The notes: generated by a model not told the origin, from the sequence alone. DNA of 64,000 nucleotides from Stromatinia cepivora (GCA_014898415.1 RCTD01000015.1:930001-994000), one strand, 5' to 3'. Numbered from the stretch's first letter, positions 12,896 through 23,534 are shown. Translations and numbers: made by a program.

Positions 12896-14019
12896 CTACA
12901 ACTCAAAGCGCTGATTAGAGAGTAAGACAACAGCTCTAACCATACCAGTGCCTTTCACTCCTACTTTGTGATCGTCAACAAGTATGTAGTTTTCTCTTCC
13001 GTTTCCGGACTCGTGTTGGTCTGGCCAGTCCCTCCATATTTCAACCCTGTCTGAAGAGCTCCTCGCCATTTTGATAACTCTCCTTGCTTGGGCCTCATCC
13101 CCTACTTCCATCACTAGAATTTTCGATTTTAAAAGGGAATGGAAATGCAGCAAGCGATGATAGAAGATATCCTCTGCTTTCACGGGAGAAATATTCCCAG
13201 CATCACCATCTGAAGATGTAGTATCTAGCTTCGATGCATTCGGCACCAGTGCAAGTCTTGGCTCCCAATTTCTCACGGATCGTGTCGTTTCTTTGTTAAA
13301 TCCATCTTCTGATATATATGGAGGGTTAGATATAATTACATCGCACACACCTCGAAATCTGTCTAGGATTCTTTGCTTATCCCCGAGTACATCAGCAAAT
13401 TCAAAACTAACACTTTGCTGTTCAGAACTTTTGAGAGCATTGGAAAGAATGTTTTGATTCGATACATCAAGCGCTTTGTGGGAGATATCTAGACCAACAA
13501 TCTCAAGTCTAGTGTATACTTTAGTCAGAAGAGAATATAGAAGGAGGGAAATGCAACCAGTCCCGGAACAAAAGTCGATGATCTTCAATGAGTCCTGCTG
13601 ACTTTGGCATTTTTTCTTGAGAAAAGGCTTTGCTTTGACAAGAAGTTCTGCCAGGTGGGTTGTATATGCCTCTGTTTCTGGTCTTGTGATCGTTAGATAT
13701 AAGCTGGAGGATGGAAAGTTTACTGGATTTACCTAGGTATAAGTACTCCAGGTTGGCATTTGATTTCCAATTCCCCAAAAGGCTGGGTGCCAAGTATATA
13801 TTGCAGAGGTTCTCCCCTGGCACGTCTTTGACAGAGTTTTAGTAACGTTCTCCATTTTTGATTAGGCAAATGATGGCTTGTCGTATTATCAACATGTTCG
13901 CGTAGCCACCGCAATTCATTGATAGCAGATGGGAGACTGTGTGTTTCTCGGAGAACTAATGGTAGTAAAGGCGAAACATTGTGAGCTCTGAGTAGGAGAG
14001 CATGAGAAAGCCGAGGCAT
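12896..14019 (-). CDS. MTQ1: HemK/PrmC-family release-factor glutamine methyltransferase
   Basis: Exon 1 is 14019-13733 and exon 2 is 13682-12896, with a 50-bp intron (GTAAAT...CACAAG) in phase 2; 357 residues. The joined product reads GVLIPRPETEAY across the junction, the conserved HemK substrate-loop block (PRPETE near residue 95). The SAM-binding motif [12 protein letters not shown] (about 133-144), the acidic GLDIS strand and the catalytic NPPY motif (about 215-218, IISNPPYIS) follow. An N-terminal helical domain of about 90 residues precedes, as in the family. These enzymes methylate the Gln of the GGQ loop in release factors; the fungal MTQ1 type acts on the mitochondrial factor, whereas MTQ2 is a shorter cytosolic protein lacking this N-domain, so MTQ1 is the better fit. 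It lies head-to-head with the FMN-dehydrogenase pseudogene across 358 bp. Confidence 0.9.
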
Positions 14020-14377
14020 CAGACCATGTGGATGACTGCCTTCAACTCAACGAGATAATGTGGACGTATGCGATTAGACGACTCACTGGTACAAAACCTG
14101 AGTTCTCCATACTGTGTTCGTAGTGGACACAGCTCGAGGGAGAGCACATTCAAGCCACAAAATTATTGCTTGAGGTTACCACGTGACTATGATTTGTCAT
14201 CATAGTTCATTATCCAGGTAGATTTCAATGTCGGAATAACATACCGACAATGAGATCATAGATTTGTTAAGAAACAACTGTGACTTAAGCTCATATATGC
14301 AAGTTAAGTGTATCAATTTCCTTCCTGATCATGGCCTCCTTGATTCAAGCGTATAATTCTTTCTATTACTGTATATT
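14020..14377. promoter_or_regulatory. Shared upstream region of divergent gene pair
   Basis: A 358-bp spacer between the divergent MTQ1-like gene and the dead FMN-dehydrogenase gene. CACGTGA at about 14180 is an E-box-like palindrome. No TATA box stands out. Promoter function is inference from position. Confidence 0.3.
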
Positions 14378-15810
14378 TTGCTACGATTGACTTCTCATAT
14401 CTTTCCCTTCATCGTGTCTAATCCCCAAAATCCCAATATCAAAAGTAGAAACACTCCACAATGGGCACTCTATCAGCGAGAGATGTTTTGGAAGGATAAC
14501 ACCGGGGAGGTTCCTCCATTTAGCACTGATCCAGGAGACCTCGAGGATCTGGCAAAAGAAACCTTAACAAAAGGTGGATGGTACGTTGAGCTCTCTCATA
14601 CCTGCACATCACCAAACTGACGTTTTTCCATAGGTACTATGCTTCCTGCAACGCAGGCCAATCACACATCTCGCGAATCGACAGGCCTTCTACCGCCCCC
14701 GAATCGCACCTTGAATGCTCGTCGATACAAACAATCGTGATACGAAAACTGAGATCTTTGGCCACAAGGTCAGCGCACCCATTGGATTTGCACCTATCGG
14801 AATCAACAAGATTTATAACCTCTTGGCTGAGCTACCAGTAGCGAAGGTTGCTAAAGAATTGAATTTGCCATATTGTTTATCTACTGCAGGACCGACTTCG
14901 ATTGAAGATGTTGGAGCTGCAAATGGTGCTGGACCACGATTTTTCCAATTATATATGCCGCATGATGACGAGTTAACGCTGAGCTTGTTGTAACGAGCTC
15001 ATGATAGTGGATTTGCCGCCTGTATCTTAACATTGGATACATGGCAGTGAGCTTGGTGATATCGTGATGTTGTGAACTCAAATTAGGCTTTTTACCATGG
15101 TCAGGGGGCCGATTTGGGGCTGTCTGATCCCGTTTTCCAGAAACGATTAGAAGAAGCCGGCATCGATCCAAAGAAGCAACCAAATGAGGCTGGAGCGATG
15201 TGGATTGATAATGTTTGGCATGGACGCGCCTGGTCCTGGGAGAAAATGCCTTGGCTCATGGAGCAATGGAAAAAGATTAGTAACGGCAAACCCTTTTGCT
15301 TGAAGGGTATTCAGCATGTTGCTGACGCAAAGAAGGCTGTTGAACTTGGTGTTGGTGGCATAGTCGTGTCTAACCATGCTGGGAGACAGGTCGATGGAGC
15401 TTGTGTAAGCTTAGATGCGTTGGAGAAAATCGTTAATGGTATGTGGTTGATGCCCAGCACTTACCTAGTCTGTGAATGTTCACGTGGATGAATTATGATA
15501 CTGATCTTTCTCTTTAGCTGTTGGTGATAAGACATACATCATGTTTGATTCCGGCATTCGTGGGGCAGCTGATGTATTCAAAGCTCTGGCCCTTGGGGCA
15601 AAATTTGTTTTCGTTGGAAGATTATGGGTTTGGAGACTAAGTATCAAGGGCGAATTGGGGGTTCGACATGTCATGAAGTCTCTCTTAGCCGACTTTGATA
15701 TCCTGATGAATGTGTCTGGATACTAAAGCGTGGATCAAATCGACAGGGACAGCATCGAGAGCCTTCCAAATTCTGCAGGCATGATTGCAGAGAAATCAAA
15801 ACTATGATGA
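14378..15810 (+). pseudogene. FMN-dependent lactate 2-monooxygenase-like pseudogene
   Basis: The whole family fold is readable but broken. It starts around WALYQREMFWKDNTGEVPPFSTDP and GGWYYASCNAGQSH after a 53-bp intron (14582-14634). A one-base frameshift follows, then NRQAFYRPRIAP ending in TGA (14710-14712) where Arg is expected. Then LVDTNNRDT, APIGFAPIGINKIYN, LSTAGPTSIEDV and FFQLYMPHDDELTLSLL up to a TAA. The stretch 14992-15115 keeps one frame with further TGA, TGA and TAG stops among recognisable residues (DSGF-ACILTLDTW). The C-terminal half is nearly intact: GADLGLSDPVFQKRLEEAG, the active-site block VSNHAGRQVDG, an intron 15441-15518, MFDSGIRGA and LGAKFVFVGRLW. A TAA then cuts off a tail in VDQIDRDSIESLP. 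Homologues oxidise L-lactate or related 2-hydroxy acids. Exact ends are uncertain. Confidence 0.85.
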
Positions 15811-16214
15811 CTTCATCATCAACAATATAATATAATATATAAATGGGAATTAAATACAGTACATATGATATGCCTTTCCGTTTGATCTATTCCATTCCGT
15901 TCTTGATCACTTAAAGGTATCAGAATGGAGATTGAAGAAGTAAAAATGCCCTTAAGTCTCAAGTACGAATCAAGCATCAAAACATTTTCCGAGGAGCTCG
16001 GTCCCAATTACCACGAGCTTTCATCTTCACATAACTTCATGGAAAGAGCGGCAACAATTCCGACTCTTATTGATTCCATCCAGCTAGATACCCAAGTATT
16101 TTGATTTAGTCATTGTCGTTTCCTATATACTTTCTTCTTCAATTCCTTACTGTATTGTTATTTCCGTTGAGGCCAATTATCGAGACCAGATAAGTTCCGT
16201 CTTTGAATCTCAAG

Positions 16215-17816
16215 ATGTTCACGCGAAGGATATCAGTGAAGGAAATTTCACAGCACAATATTCTTTCAGACTTATGGATTGTAGTAGATGATACAGTTTA
16301 TGATTTAACAGATTTTGCGCCTGGACACCCTGGAGGTGCTAGTAGTAAGTCTTCTATCCAGCTCATTGTCACACGCTAATCCTTCATCCAGTAATTCTGA
16401 AATATGCCGGCCGCGATGCTTCAAAAGCTTACTCTGAAATTCATGCATCCTCTCTGATATCATCCTCACTTCCAGCTACCAAATTCTTGGGGACAATCGA
16501 TCGCTCTACCATAACAGACGAGTGGGTCAAACCTCCACCAGAAGTTTCAAAGACTCTTGCGCCGGGTTCGAGGCCCCCCCTTGATAATTTGATAAATACG
16601 TACGACTTCGTGACTACGGCAGAATCCTTTCTTGCGCCGAAAACTTGGGCATTTTATTCTTCTGCCGCTACAGATCTTATAACCAAAGGCAGGAATACTT
16701 CGACATACGCGGATATTGGTCTTCGCCCTAGGATATTGAGGAATGTAAAAAATGTTAGTACACGGACTACAATGCTTGGTAATCAACTGGATGTGCCAAT
16801 ATTTTGCTCACCGGCAGCGATGGCTAAACTAGTGCACCCGCAAGGAGAACGGGAACTGGCTCGCGGGCTGAAATCTGTGGGGTCGGCAATGACCGTCAGT
16901 ACAAACGCAAGCTTTCCAATCGCCGATATTTTTGAGGCTGTCTCTGAGAATCACTCGCAAACTTCAGGTGGACCGAAAGACCTTCCAATATTCTTTCAAC
17001 TTTACGTTGATAAGGAAAGACATAAATCTGAAAAGCTCTTACAGAATGTTGAAGCTCTCGGTGTTAAGGCAATCTTTGTGACGGTTGATGCCCCAGTTCC
17101 TGGGAAGCGAGAAGCAGATGAAAGAGTAAAGGCAGATGAGAGTTTGTCTACTCCGATGAGTGGTGCAAAAGCTAGGAATGACAAGAAAGGCGGTGCATTG
17201 GGAAGAATAATGGGCGCCTATATTGATGCTACACTTTCATGGTCAGATATCGCATGGCTACGAAGATGTACAAAGCTTCCCATTTTGCTAAAAGGTGTAC
17301 AAACTTCGCTCGATGCGAAGATAGCGCTCGATCATGGAAAAGATGGAATCTTGATAAGTAATCATGGTGGTAGAAGTCTGGACACGAGCCCAGCTTCAAT
17401 ACTAGTTCTGTTAGAATTGCAGAAGAATGCACCGGAAGTTTTTGAGGGAATGGAAATTTTCATTGATGGCGGAATTATGAGAGGAACTGATATATTTAAA
17501 GCGTTGTGTTTAGGGGCAAAAGCTGTAGGAATTGGTAGAGGCTTCCTGTTTGCTCTTGGCTGGGGTCAGGAGGGGGTTGAGAAATATGTCGAGAGTGAGT
17601 TATGCTCCCAAAGTCTACTTGTTATGTTTTGAATCAATGTACTAACAACATGCAGTCCTGAAAGACGAGCTGGAGACAACAATGAGGATGATGGGTGTTA
17701 CGGATGTGTCACAAGTTCACCCTGGCATGTTGAATACAAGGGCAGTAGATCATTTGATTCCAGGCGCAGAGGAGGATCATCCATATGCTAAATGGAGACC
17801 AAAAGCAAGAATATAA
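16215..17816 (+). CDS. CYB2: Flavocytochrome b2, L-lactate:cytochrome c oxidoreductase
   Basis: Three exons, 16215-16344, 16392-17594 and 17656-17816, with introns of 47 bp (GTAAGT...TCCAG) and 61 bp (GTGAGT...TGCAG); 497 residues. Residues 1-75 are a cytochrome b5 heme domain: FAPGHPGG with axial His38 and YSEIHASS with His61. Residues about 110-480 form the FMN alpha-hydroxyacid dehydrogenase barrel: FCSPAAMAKLVHPQGE, FFQLYVDKERHKSEKL, FVTVDAPVPGKREADER, the catalytic block ILISNHGGRSLD (His368), IFIDGGIMRGTDIFKALCLGAKAVGIGR and the C-terminal GVTDVSQVHPGML. The enzyme oxidises L-lactate to pyruvate and passes electrons to cytochrome c in the mitochondrial intermembrane space. No mitochondrial presequence precedes the b5 domain from this ATG, so either an upstream exon was missed or this copy is not targeted that way. 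It stands right beside a dead relative of the same FMN superfamily. Confidence 0.93.
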
Positions 17817-18309
17817 ACCTAGTGGATTCATACGTATGGTAATATTAGAGGCCAGGCCCATGGACTAGCTCAAACATATAAATACTGAGACCATAGTTCC
17901 CATATCTCATCACTCTTTCCTATCTCTGCACAAATGTAGCCGCTCTCATCTCGAAATCCTAAGTGATATCCATCCCGTATCTGAATACTCTCAAACTAAG
18001 CTATACTCACGCGTGGTAAATGAGACTACAGCAGTCCACTCACCACTCTTTTGGCAGAATGTTATTTCTGCCACAAAGCGATGAAAATCACTCAAATAGT
18101 TTTGTGTGCCTACATATACAAATTTAGAGAATGATAGAATTCATACATCCAATTTGAAGTAAGTTGATATTGACATTCCATCGACTGGAAAAAGCAGACT
18201 CTCTGGGTTCATTTCCGGTATGTCGGATGGCATAATTTTACTAAAAAGTATGATACCATAGCCTCGCCAGCGATGAGTTGTCTCTGTCACAAGTGTTCCT
18301 GTTCTCACC
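17817..18309. other. Intergenic, nothing recognised
   Basis: 3' flank of the cytochrome b2 gene and sequence before the kinase relic. No ORF, repeat or RNA gene is supported. Confidence 0.4.
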
Positions 18310-18702
18310 AATATCGGTTATTTCATTTTACTGGAAGCGCGAGCTGATATTTACGAACCTGGAATCTATGATACTGCTCTCCCCTCAATGCTCACTGGTA
18401 CCAAGGCTAGTTCTCTGAGGGTAGCCATGGTCCACGATCTCGCTTTGCATGAAGATGAATATTATTCGGAAGACCCACAAATTCGTGCGCTTTTACCTCT
18501 ATTCGACGAGACTAGAAATCATCTATGGATAGAGCGGCTATCTAAGAAAGGTGTGTCTGACTATGATATCCAATTTTTGCTTTGGGTATTGCATCTGGAC
18601 CCGCGTCAACGTCCTAGTGCAGAAGATATTGGCCTAAGTGATCATTTGGGTATACCTCGCTCAAAGAATGGTGATTTAAATTCAGCTCGACAAAGGGTAT
18701 GA
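18310..18702 (+). pseudogene. C-lobe fragment of a protein kinase
   Basis: One open frame encodes a stretch that resembles the end of a eukaryotic protein kinase catalytic domain. EARADIYEPGIYD sits where subdomain IX (D-I-W-x-x-G) is expected, followed by an acidic helix (HEDEYYSEDPQIRALLPLF) and the subdomain XI motif LHLDPRQRPSAEDI with its conserved Arg. No ATP-binding loop, catalytic HRD or DFG is seen upstream in any frame, so the piece is a truncated relic or the last exon of a decayed gene. Kinase assignment rests on the subdomain XI motif and general shape, and is moderate. Confidence 0.45.
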
Positions 18703-19130
18703 GGCAGAACCTAGGAATGTTGTTTTGAGGGTGCGACTTACAAGCGAAGGACCGAAAATACATGTTTATGCACATATTTGAATAATCCTGGCCATCGTCA
18801 TATTTCTTATGATCCAAAGATTATCAATATGTGAATGGAAGAGCATTTTCAATACAATCACAAATTCGGTATGCTTTGAGGCTCGGTATTAGATATATAA
18901 GTTCCTTGATCCTCGCGTTAACCACGACTATCTTTACTTGACGTCGACCACGCCAACGAAGGAAGAAACGACCAGAAGATCACATACAACATTCAATACT
19001 TGCCTTTACTACGAATTCCTCACTCGCATGTGCCTTAAACCTTTACGTCTGCGTTTATGAATCTCAAAATAGCAACACTGAAAGTTACGACTATGCCCTA
19101 ATTACCGGTAATACCGACAACTACGACTCT

Positions 19131-19592
19131 ATGGTCCAATACAACATGCATTCATTCACAGTCAAAGGTCCAACCACAAAATCCGGTGAACTCCCCTTAA
19201 AGTACTACAACACCATCTCTCAATGCCCACCACAAGATATCCTCTCCCTGATCCTCATTGCCAAAATCAAAGACCAACTCTTTTTCGAAAACACAATCAA
19301 TGGATTCAGTTTGGAGGTATCTACAGTGGAAGAAGAATGTGAGGATGAAGATGATTTTTACGGCGAAGAATATTATTCAGGGGAATTTGAGGGGAGGTTT
19401 TTCTTTTTGAGGTGGGCATTTCAAATCCTTGCATGGGTGAATAGGGATGGAGAAGTGTTAGAGTTTTCGAATGGTGGCGGTTGGAGAATTGATGAGGTTG
19501 TGTGGGCTGGGAGTCGGTTCACGGATATGGTGGTTGAGAATGAGATTATTGGAGGGATGGGAGGTGGAATTCTTGTTTATGATATGGCTTAG
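19131..19592 (+). CDS. Unknown-family protein, copy 1 (N-terminus doubtful)
   Basis: I do not recognise the family. The first ATG at 19131 gives 153 residues, but the same frame is open upstream to a stop at 18939-18941 and from 19038 reads NLYVCVYESQNSN...YALITGN, which aligns with HLYLCVSESENN...LTLVTGN in the paralogue at 21235-21852. Thus the true protein began further upstream and no in-frame ATG is present there; either a 5' exon was missed or the start is lost. Shared blocks are ILSLILIAKIKDQ, WAFQILAWVNRDGEVLEF, a region with W-x-GSRFTDM, and the C-terminal ILVYDMA. Residues 65-85 are an acidic, Tyr-rich insert (ECEDEDDFYGEEYY) absent from copy 2. There is no signal peptide or membrane segment. 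A MITE lies 194 bp downstream. Confidence 0.5.
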   Translation: MVQYNMHSFTVKGPTTKSGELPLKYYNTISQCPPQDILSLILIAKIKDQLFFENTINGFSLEVSTVEEECEDEDDFYGEEYYSGEFEGRFFFLRWAFQILAWVNRDGEVLEFSNGGGWRIDEVVWAGSRFTDMVVENEIIGGMGGGILVYDMA

Positions 19593-19778
19593 TTTCCGGA
19601 CTTCACTCGGGCGTTCGAACTGTTTGGAGGTTGTGATGAAGATTGGCTTTCTGAGGTCTAAGTGGTCTCATCTGTGATGTTGAAAGCAGTCACTGCGTTC
19701 TCTACGGGTGTGTTGGAAGTAGTTTTCTTTCCTTTCACAAGTGCTCCCGTTGCAGATGTTGAAACAGTTTTGGTTGTG

Positions 19779-19786
19779 AGGACACT
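19779..19786. repeat. Target-site duplication, left copy
   Basis: AGGACACT lies directly outside the left TIR of the MITE and is identical to 20451-20458. The perfect match indicates a fairly recent insertion, or one that has escaped mutation. Confidence 0.8.
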
Positions 19787-20450
19787 TAGGCTGCGCAGAA
19801 ATAACCCGCAACCCATGAGTACCCATGGATAATCCGCTCTATAGATCATTCATTGAAGGTATTACTTGCTTTACATATTATCATTGAGATTTTAAAATAA
19901 TCCATCCTGTATAAGTTGTCCATGGATTATTTGTAAATTATTCATCTACTTAAAGATTAATGAATTATTTATAGATTGATAGATTATCTATAAATAATTT
20001 GTGAATAATTTATAAATAATCTATAGATTTATATATTATGTTAACTTTTGGTGCAGGAAGTAGTAGTATTGTTGACTATGTAGGTTGAACTAAGGATCTA
20101 TATTTCTAGTAGGAGTAGAATTGAGGTTATCCCCAAATATGGTCTGTGCACCATTGTGGTCTTGTGACCTCAATTCTAATCCTATGATGGCCTCATTTCC
20201 AACATATTATAATTTAATATTAATATAAAAATTAATATAATCTGAATAAGTATTTATAAATTATTTATGGATTATCTATCGATTTGCAGATGAATAGATT
20301 ATCTATAATTTGATGAATATCTATAAATAATCTATAAATAATTTATAAATAACTATTCAAATTCTTCAATTATCCATTTCGTCAATAGATTATCTATGGA
20401 TTATCCATCAGAACCATTATCCGCTCCGCGGTTAACCGTTGCGCAGCCTA
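19787..20450. mobile_element. hAT-like MITE with 11-bp TIRs
   Basis: A 664-bp element begins TAGGCTGCGCA and ends with the exact inverse TGCGCAGCCTA. It is flanked on both sides by the identical 8-mer AGGACACT (19779-19786 and 20451-20458), an 8-bp target-site duplication as made by hAT transposases. The interior is very AT-rich and filled with short repeats of ATAATCTATAAAT type in both orientations; subterminal ATAATCCGCTC and ATTATCCGCTC copies lie near the two ends. No ORF could encode a transposase, so it is non-autonomous. hAT assignment rests on duplication length and TIR form only. Confidence 0.85.
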
Positions 20451-20458
20451 AGGACACT
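20451..20458. repeat. Target-site duplication, right copy
   Basis: AGGACACT lies directly outside the right TIR of the MITE and pairs with 19779-19786. Confidence 0.8.
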
Positions 20459-21234
20459 GCAAAGATAGTTTCGCTGTCGATAAGCAGATTTTTCTCCGTG
20501 TCACGAAATCCATAGCTAGAATAATATATCTGATTAGCTTTCTAAATAAATCCAAAGGAAATTCTAGCTATATCTCTAAGGGCCTTAATTTTCTCAATCG
20601 TAGGCAGAGTTGAGAAGGGAAGTCTATCATTGTGGTATGGGGATTATCTGGAAAAGTGTTTAGATGGAGAAATTGATTGACAGTTGAAAAGAAGAGAGAA
20701 GAGTATAAGGTGGAAATGGGTGCAAAAGGCTTACATACAATAAATTGATTCTTCCTCACTCATCATTCTGACATCACAAACAAGTATACAAATCCATGAA
20801 ATTCCTCACAAGAAATAGGCTATTCACGTCCCATATGGACCCACACTGCTCAATCAAGTATCAGATGTATTCACAGACAAATGTTACATTCTATAGATAT
20901 CAGTACCATTTAAATTCTCTGAATGATATGTTAACGGTGTTTGTGCGACTATTTGGTGCACATAATTTCTTGGCAGATCTGCCTTCTGGCATCAAATGAT
21001 GACCACAAGCTTATCGCCGCAGTTATCTGAATGTCTATGCCATATTTGAATAGAATATGTCCCTATGCGGCAGGGATAGTTTCCTCCACATACTGCAGCT
21101 TTTCTGTATAAAAAGACTCCTTACATTCCCGAACACCTCTTTTATCCTCACAACATCAACCACTTCATCACTTTACCAAAATCGGAATCAAGCACAGCAG
21201 AATCTAATCTCATAAGAACTCAACATTAATCATC
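20459..21234. promoter_or_regulatory. Upstream region of the second unknown-family paralogue
   Basis: No gene is supported. TATAAAAAG at 21107-21115 is a good TATA-like box about 120 bp before the ATG at 21235, followed by a CT/CA-rich leader typical of fungal 5' UTRs. Confidence 0.4.
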
Positions 21235-21852
21235 ATGTCTGCCTGCCCTAGGTTTAGGCCTAACCTCCAAGATGCAGAAGCACCTAGCCAAGAAGCCCAA
21301 AGCCATCTCTATCTCTGCGTCTCAGAATCCGAAAACAACCAGCCCTTCCAATATGACCTCACTCTAGTCACGGGTAACGCCTCCAACATGGGATCTCTCA
21401 CCCAGCATAAGCTAGTAGATATATGGCCCTGTGTCGCAACAGAAGCATGCGGTCAAGTAGGCCTAGGCTACCACCAGAACCATCTGCGCGACTCAAGTCA
21501 AAGAGTCCTCACTCTTATCCAACTCGCTAAAGTCAAAAACCAAGATCTTTTGTATGATATCTTTTACAAATATGATCCCGAAATACATAGCATTGGAATG
21601 CTCAGCTGGTGTTCGTGGGTTTTGACTACACTTATCTGGGAAAATAGAACCGGAAGGATTCTAGAGTTCGACTGGGAGTTCGATATGAACAAAGTGGAGC
21701 ATGTGGCGGAAAGCTTTACGTATACTAGGATTGTGCAAGGGAAGATTTTAGAAAAGCTTGGGAATGATGAGAAGATACCGGTTTTTGATATGGCGAGATA
21801 TGCAGAGCTGATGAGTGGAGAGATGCGAAGCCTGGGGGGAAGATGCTGTTGA
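21235..21852 (+). CDS. Unknown-family protein, copy 2
   Basis: A single-exon gene of 205 residues with a good promoter layout (TATA-like box 120 bp upstream, start context ATCATCATG). I do not recognise a domain. It is a paralogue of the gene at about 19038-19592: shared blocks are LYLCVSESENN, LTLVTGN, VLTLIQLAKVKNQ, SWVLTTLIWENRTGRILEFDW, the ESFTYTRIV stretch and VFDMARY near the end. There is no signal peptide or transmembrane helix, so a soluble intracellular product is likely. After the conserved end it carries a 17-residue tail ending GGRCC. The tandem pair is split by the MITE. Only the sequence match to its neighbour supports that it is a real, conserved gene. Confidence 0.7.
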   Translation: MSACPRFRPNLQDAEAPSQEAQSHLYLCVSESENNQPFQYDLTLVTGNASNMGSLTQHKLVDIWPCVATEACGQVGLGYHQNHLRDSSQRVLTLIQLAKVKNQDLLYDIFYKYDPEIHSIGMLSWCSWVLTTLIWENRTGRILEFDWEFDMNKVEHVAESFTYTRIVQGKILEKLGNDEKIPVFDMARYAELMSGEMRSLGGRCC

Positions 21853-22652
21853 TGGTTCTACTGGAAGGTCGTAGAGGTTTCAAGGAATTGCTGGTTGGCA
21901 GATGAGCAGCTTAGAATCAATGATGTTTGCGTTGTGATATCAAGTAAAGCCTTAGAAATGTGCTTATCTTACATTTATGTGATGTTATGCATACCTCGTC
22001 AAAAGTTTGGTTGGACTCATCATTCCATATTTTCCGGTCGGCCCCCCTCTTTGCTCCTTCCTCCATGAACTTTCGCTCTTCTCATAAATTGATCACTCAT
22101 GTGTCTCTTCAATCTCTTAGATTAGCTAGGATACGGTGGATTAGGCAAGAGTGATTGGAAGCGAGTGATGAATTTTGGCAAACGAGGGAGGTGAGTAATT
22201 ACTTCATTTCTGAATCAGGAAGAAATGATGGTTTTAAATACATCGGACTTCAATCCAATTTGAATCTTTGAAAGTGGTCCAATTGTTTTTATTGATTTGC
22301 TGTTTTGAACGAATCCAACATTCTAGATCTCAACAAATTGAATGTTCTGAACAGACGTAATGTTTTAGATGAACTCGATGTCCTGGGTGAAATCAATATT
22401 CTAAAGGGGCCCAAAATCCTAAATGGACTTGAGGTTCTTGATGAATTCAATGATTCAAAAAATCAAAAATCTCTAATTGCATAGTCCGGACCATTCGAGG
22501 CCCGTCTCCCGATCGCATGAATCGTTCCTTCCTCTTGCTAGTGGTAATTCTTGTTCCTTCCTTCCTATCTTGTGACCTAGAAGAGATAGCACTTATACCA
22601 ATTTTACAGGTAAATCTGGAATTCTCTCGAACCATTCATCGCCTAATTGAAA
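21853..22652. other. Intergenic with degenerate short repeats
   Basis: From about 22310 to 22455 there is a loose tandem pattern of about 25 bp (variants of GATGAACTCGATGTTCTxxAT: 'tgaacgaatccaacattct', 'gatgaactcgatgtcctg', 'gtgaaatcaatattcta', 'gatgaattcaatgattc'). No gene is supported. Confidence 0.4.
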
Positions 22653-23534
22653 ATGTTTACGGGAGCTTACCAACCAGACTTGCAGTCCTACCCCAACAAT
22701 GATGGAACGATGTCGTGTTCAGTTAAGAATAATTCTCCTGCTGGCACTGTCGTACATACAGACACCCTATTAATGGTGATGTGGGTATCTCATGAACCAC
22801 CCAATCCAGGCGAATTTATGATTTTCCCACCAGAGTCTACATTCTCCAGCTTTTTTGAAGCGCTTGATTCTCAATCAAGACACCATTTTAGTCTCTTAGG
22901 AGACTACCCGACCATTACTGTTTATGAAATCTTTGTGAGGAATGCCATACGGTTCCCAGCAGTTGTTGGAAGCGGAATCTTTGTGCCTGCTCATGGACTT
23001 CCTTTCGAGCGTTGTTGTACTCCGAATGCCATCTGCGTTACTGAGCCTGGCACAAATAAAATCGAGTTCCGTCTTACTAAACCTGTCGCGCGGAACGAAA
23101 GAATTACCCTCTGCTATTGCCCCGCGAGTGTTCCGAAAGCATATCGAGACTGGTATTTACAACGTTAGTGTGGAATTCAAAATCACAGCTGCCCTACGTG
23201 TCAGCAGAGCGACAACAGAAGAAAACTCATTTTTGATATGAGTAACAGATTGACTCTTCAAGTTCCTTTCACGGTGGCGGGAGAACAAAACATTTTGAGT
23301 GAGGTCTATAGAATATGTCAAATAGCCTCAGAGCAGAGTCTCGAACCTTATTTGTGGGAGTTCTTGTGTCATGCCGAATGTCTGGCTCGCATAGCTGGAC
23401 TCGACTGCCGTAGGAATATAATCGAAACTTTGCTTGAAGTCATGATCATTCAGGCGGGTAGCAATCACCCGGCCTACTTAAAAGTGCGCCACCTCAGGTT
23501 CAACACCGTTGGCCTTCATGGACGGTTAGGTTAG
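22653..23534 (+). pseudogene. SET-domain protein pseudogene 1
   Basis: The frame opens MFTGAYQPDL and reads as a compact fungal SET protein (SMYD-like layout). AGTVVHTDTLLM is the strand after the usual RGLFA turn, FFEALDSQSRHHFSLL the linker helix, and FERCCTPNAICV sits where N-H-S-C-x-P-N is expected, so the conserved Asn-His-Ser is replaced by Glu-Arg-Cys. LTKPVARNERITLCYCPA is the final SET strand with its Tyr, followed by RDWYLQR. A TAG at 23166-23168 stops the frame; immediately after, in the same frame, CGIQNHSCPTC looks like the post-SET Cys cluster and the frame continues open to 23534 (LARIAGLD, NHPAYLKVR). A 25-bp GT-AG segment over the stop is too short to be an intron. SET proteins transfer methyl groups to lysine; this copy is probably dead. 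Confidence 0.65.

Noticed and set aside
23163..23187. Intron removing the stop of SET pseudogene 1
   Set aside because: GTTAGT...CACAG is only 25 bp, below any workable intron length.
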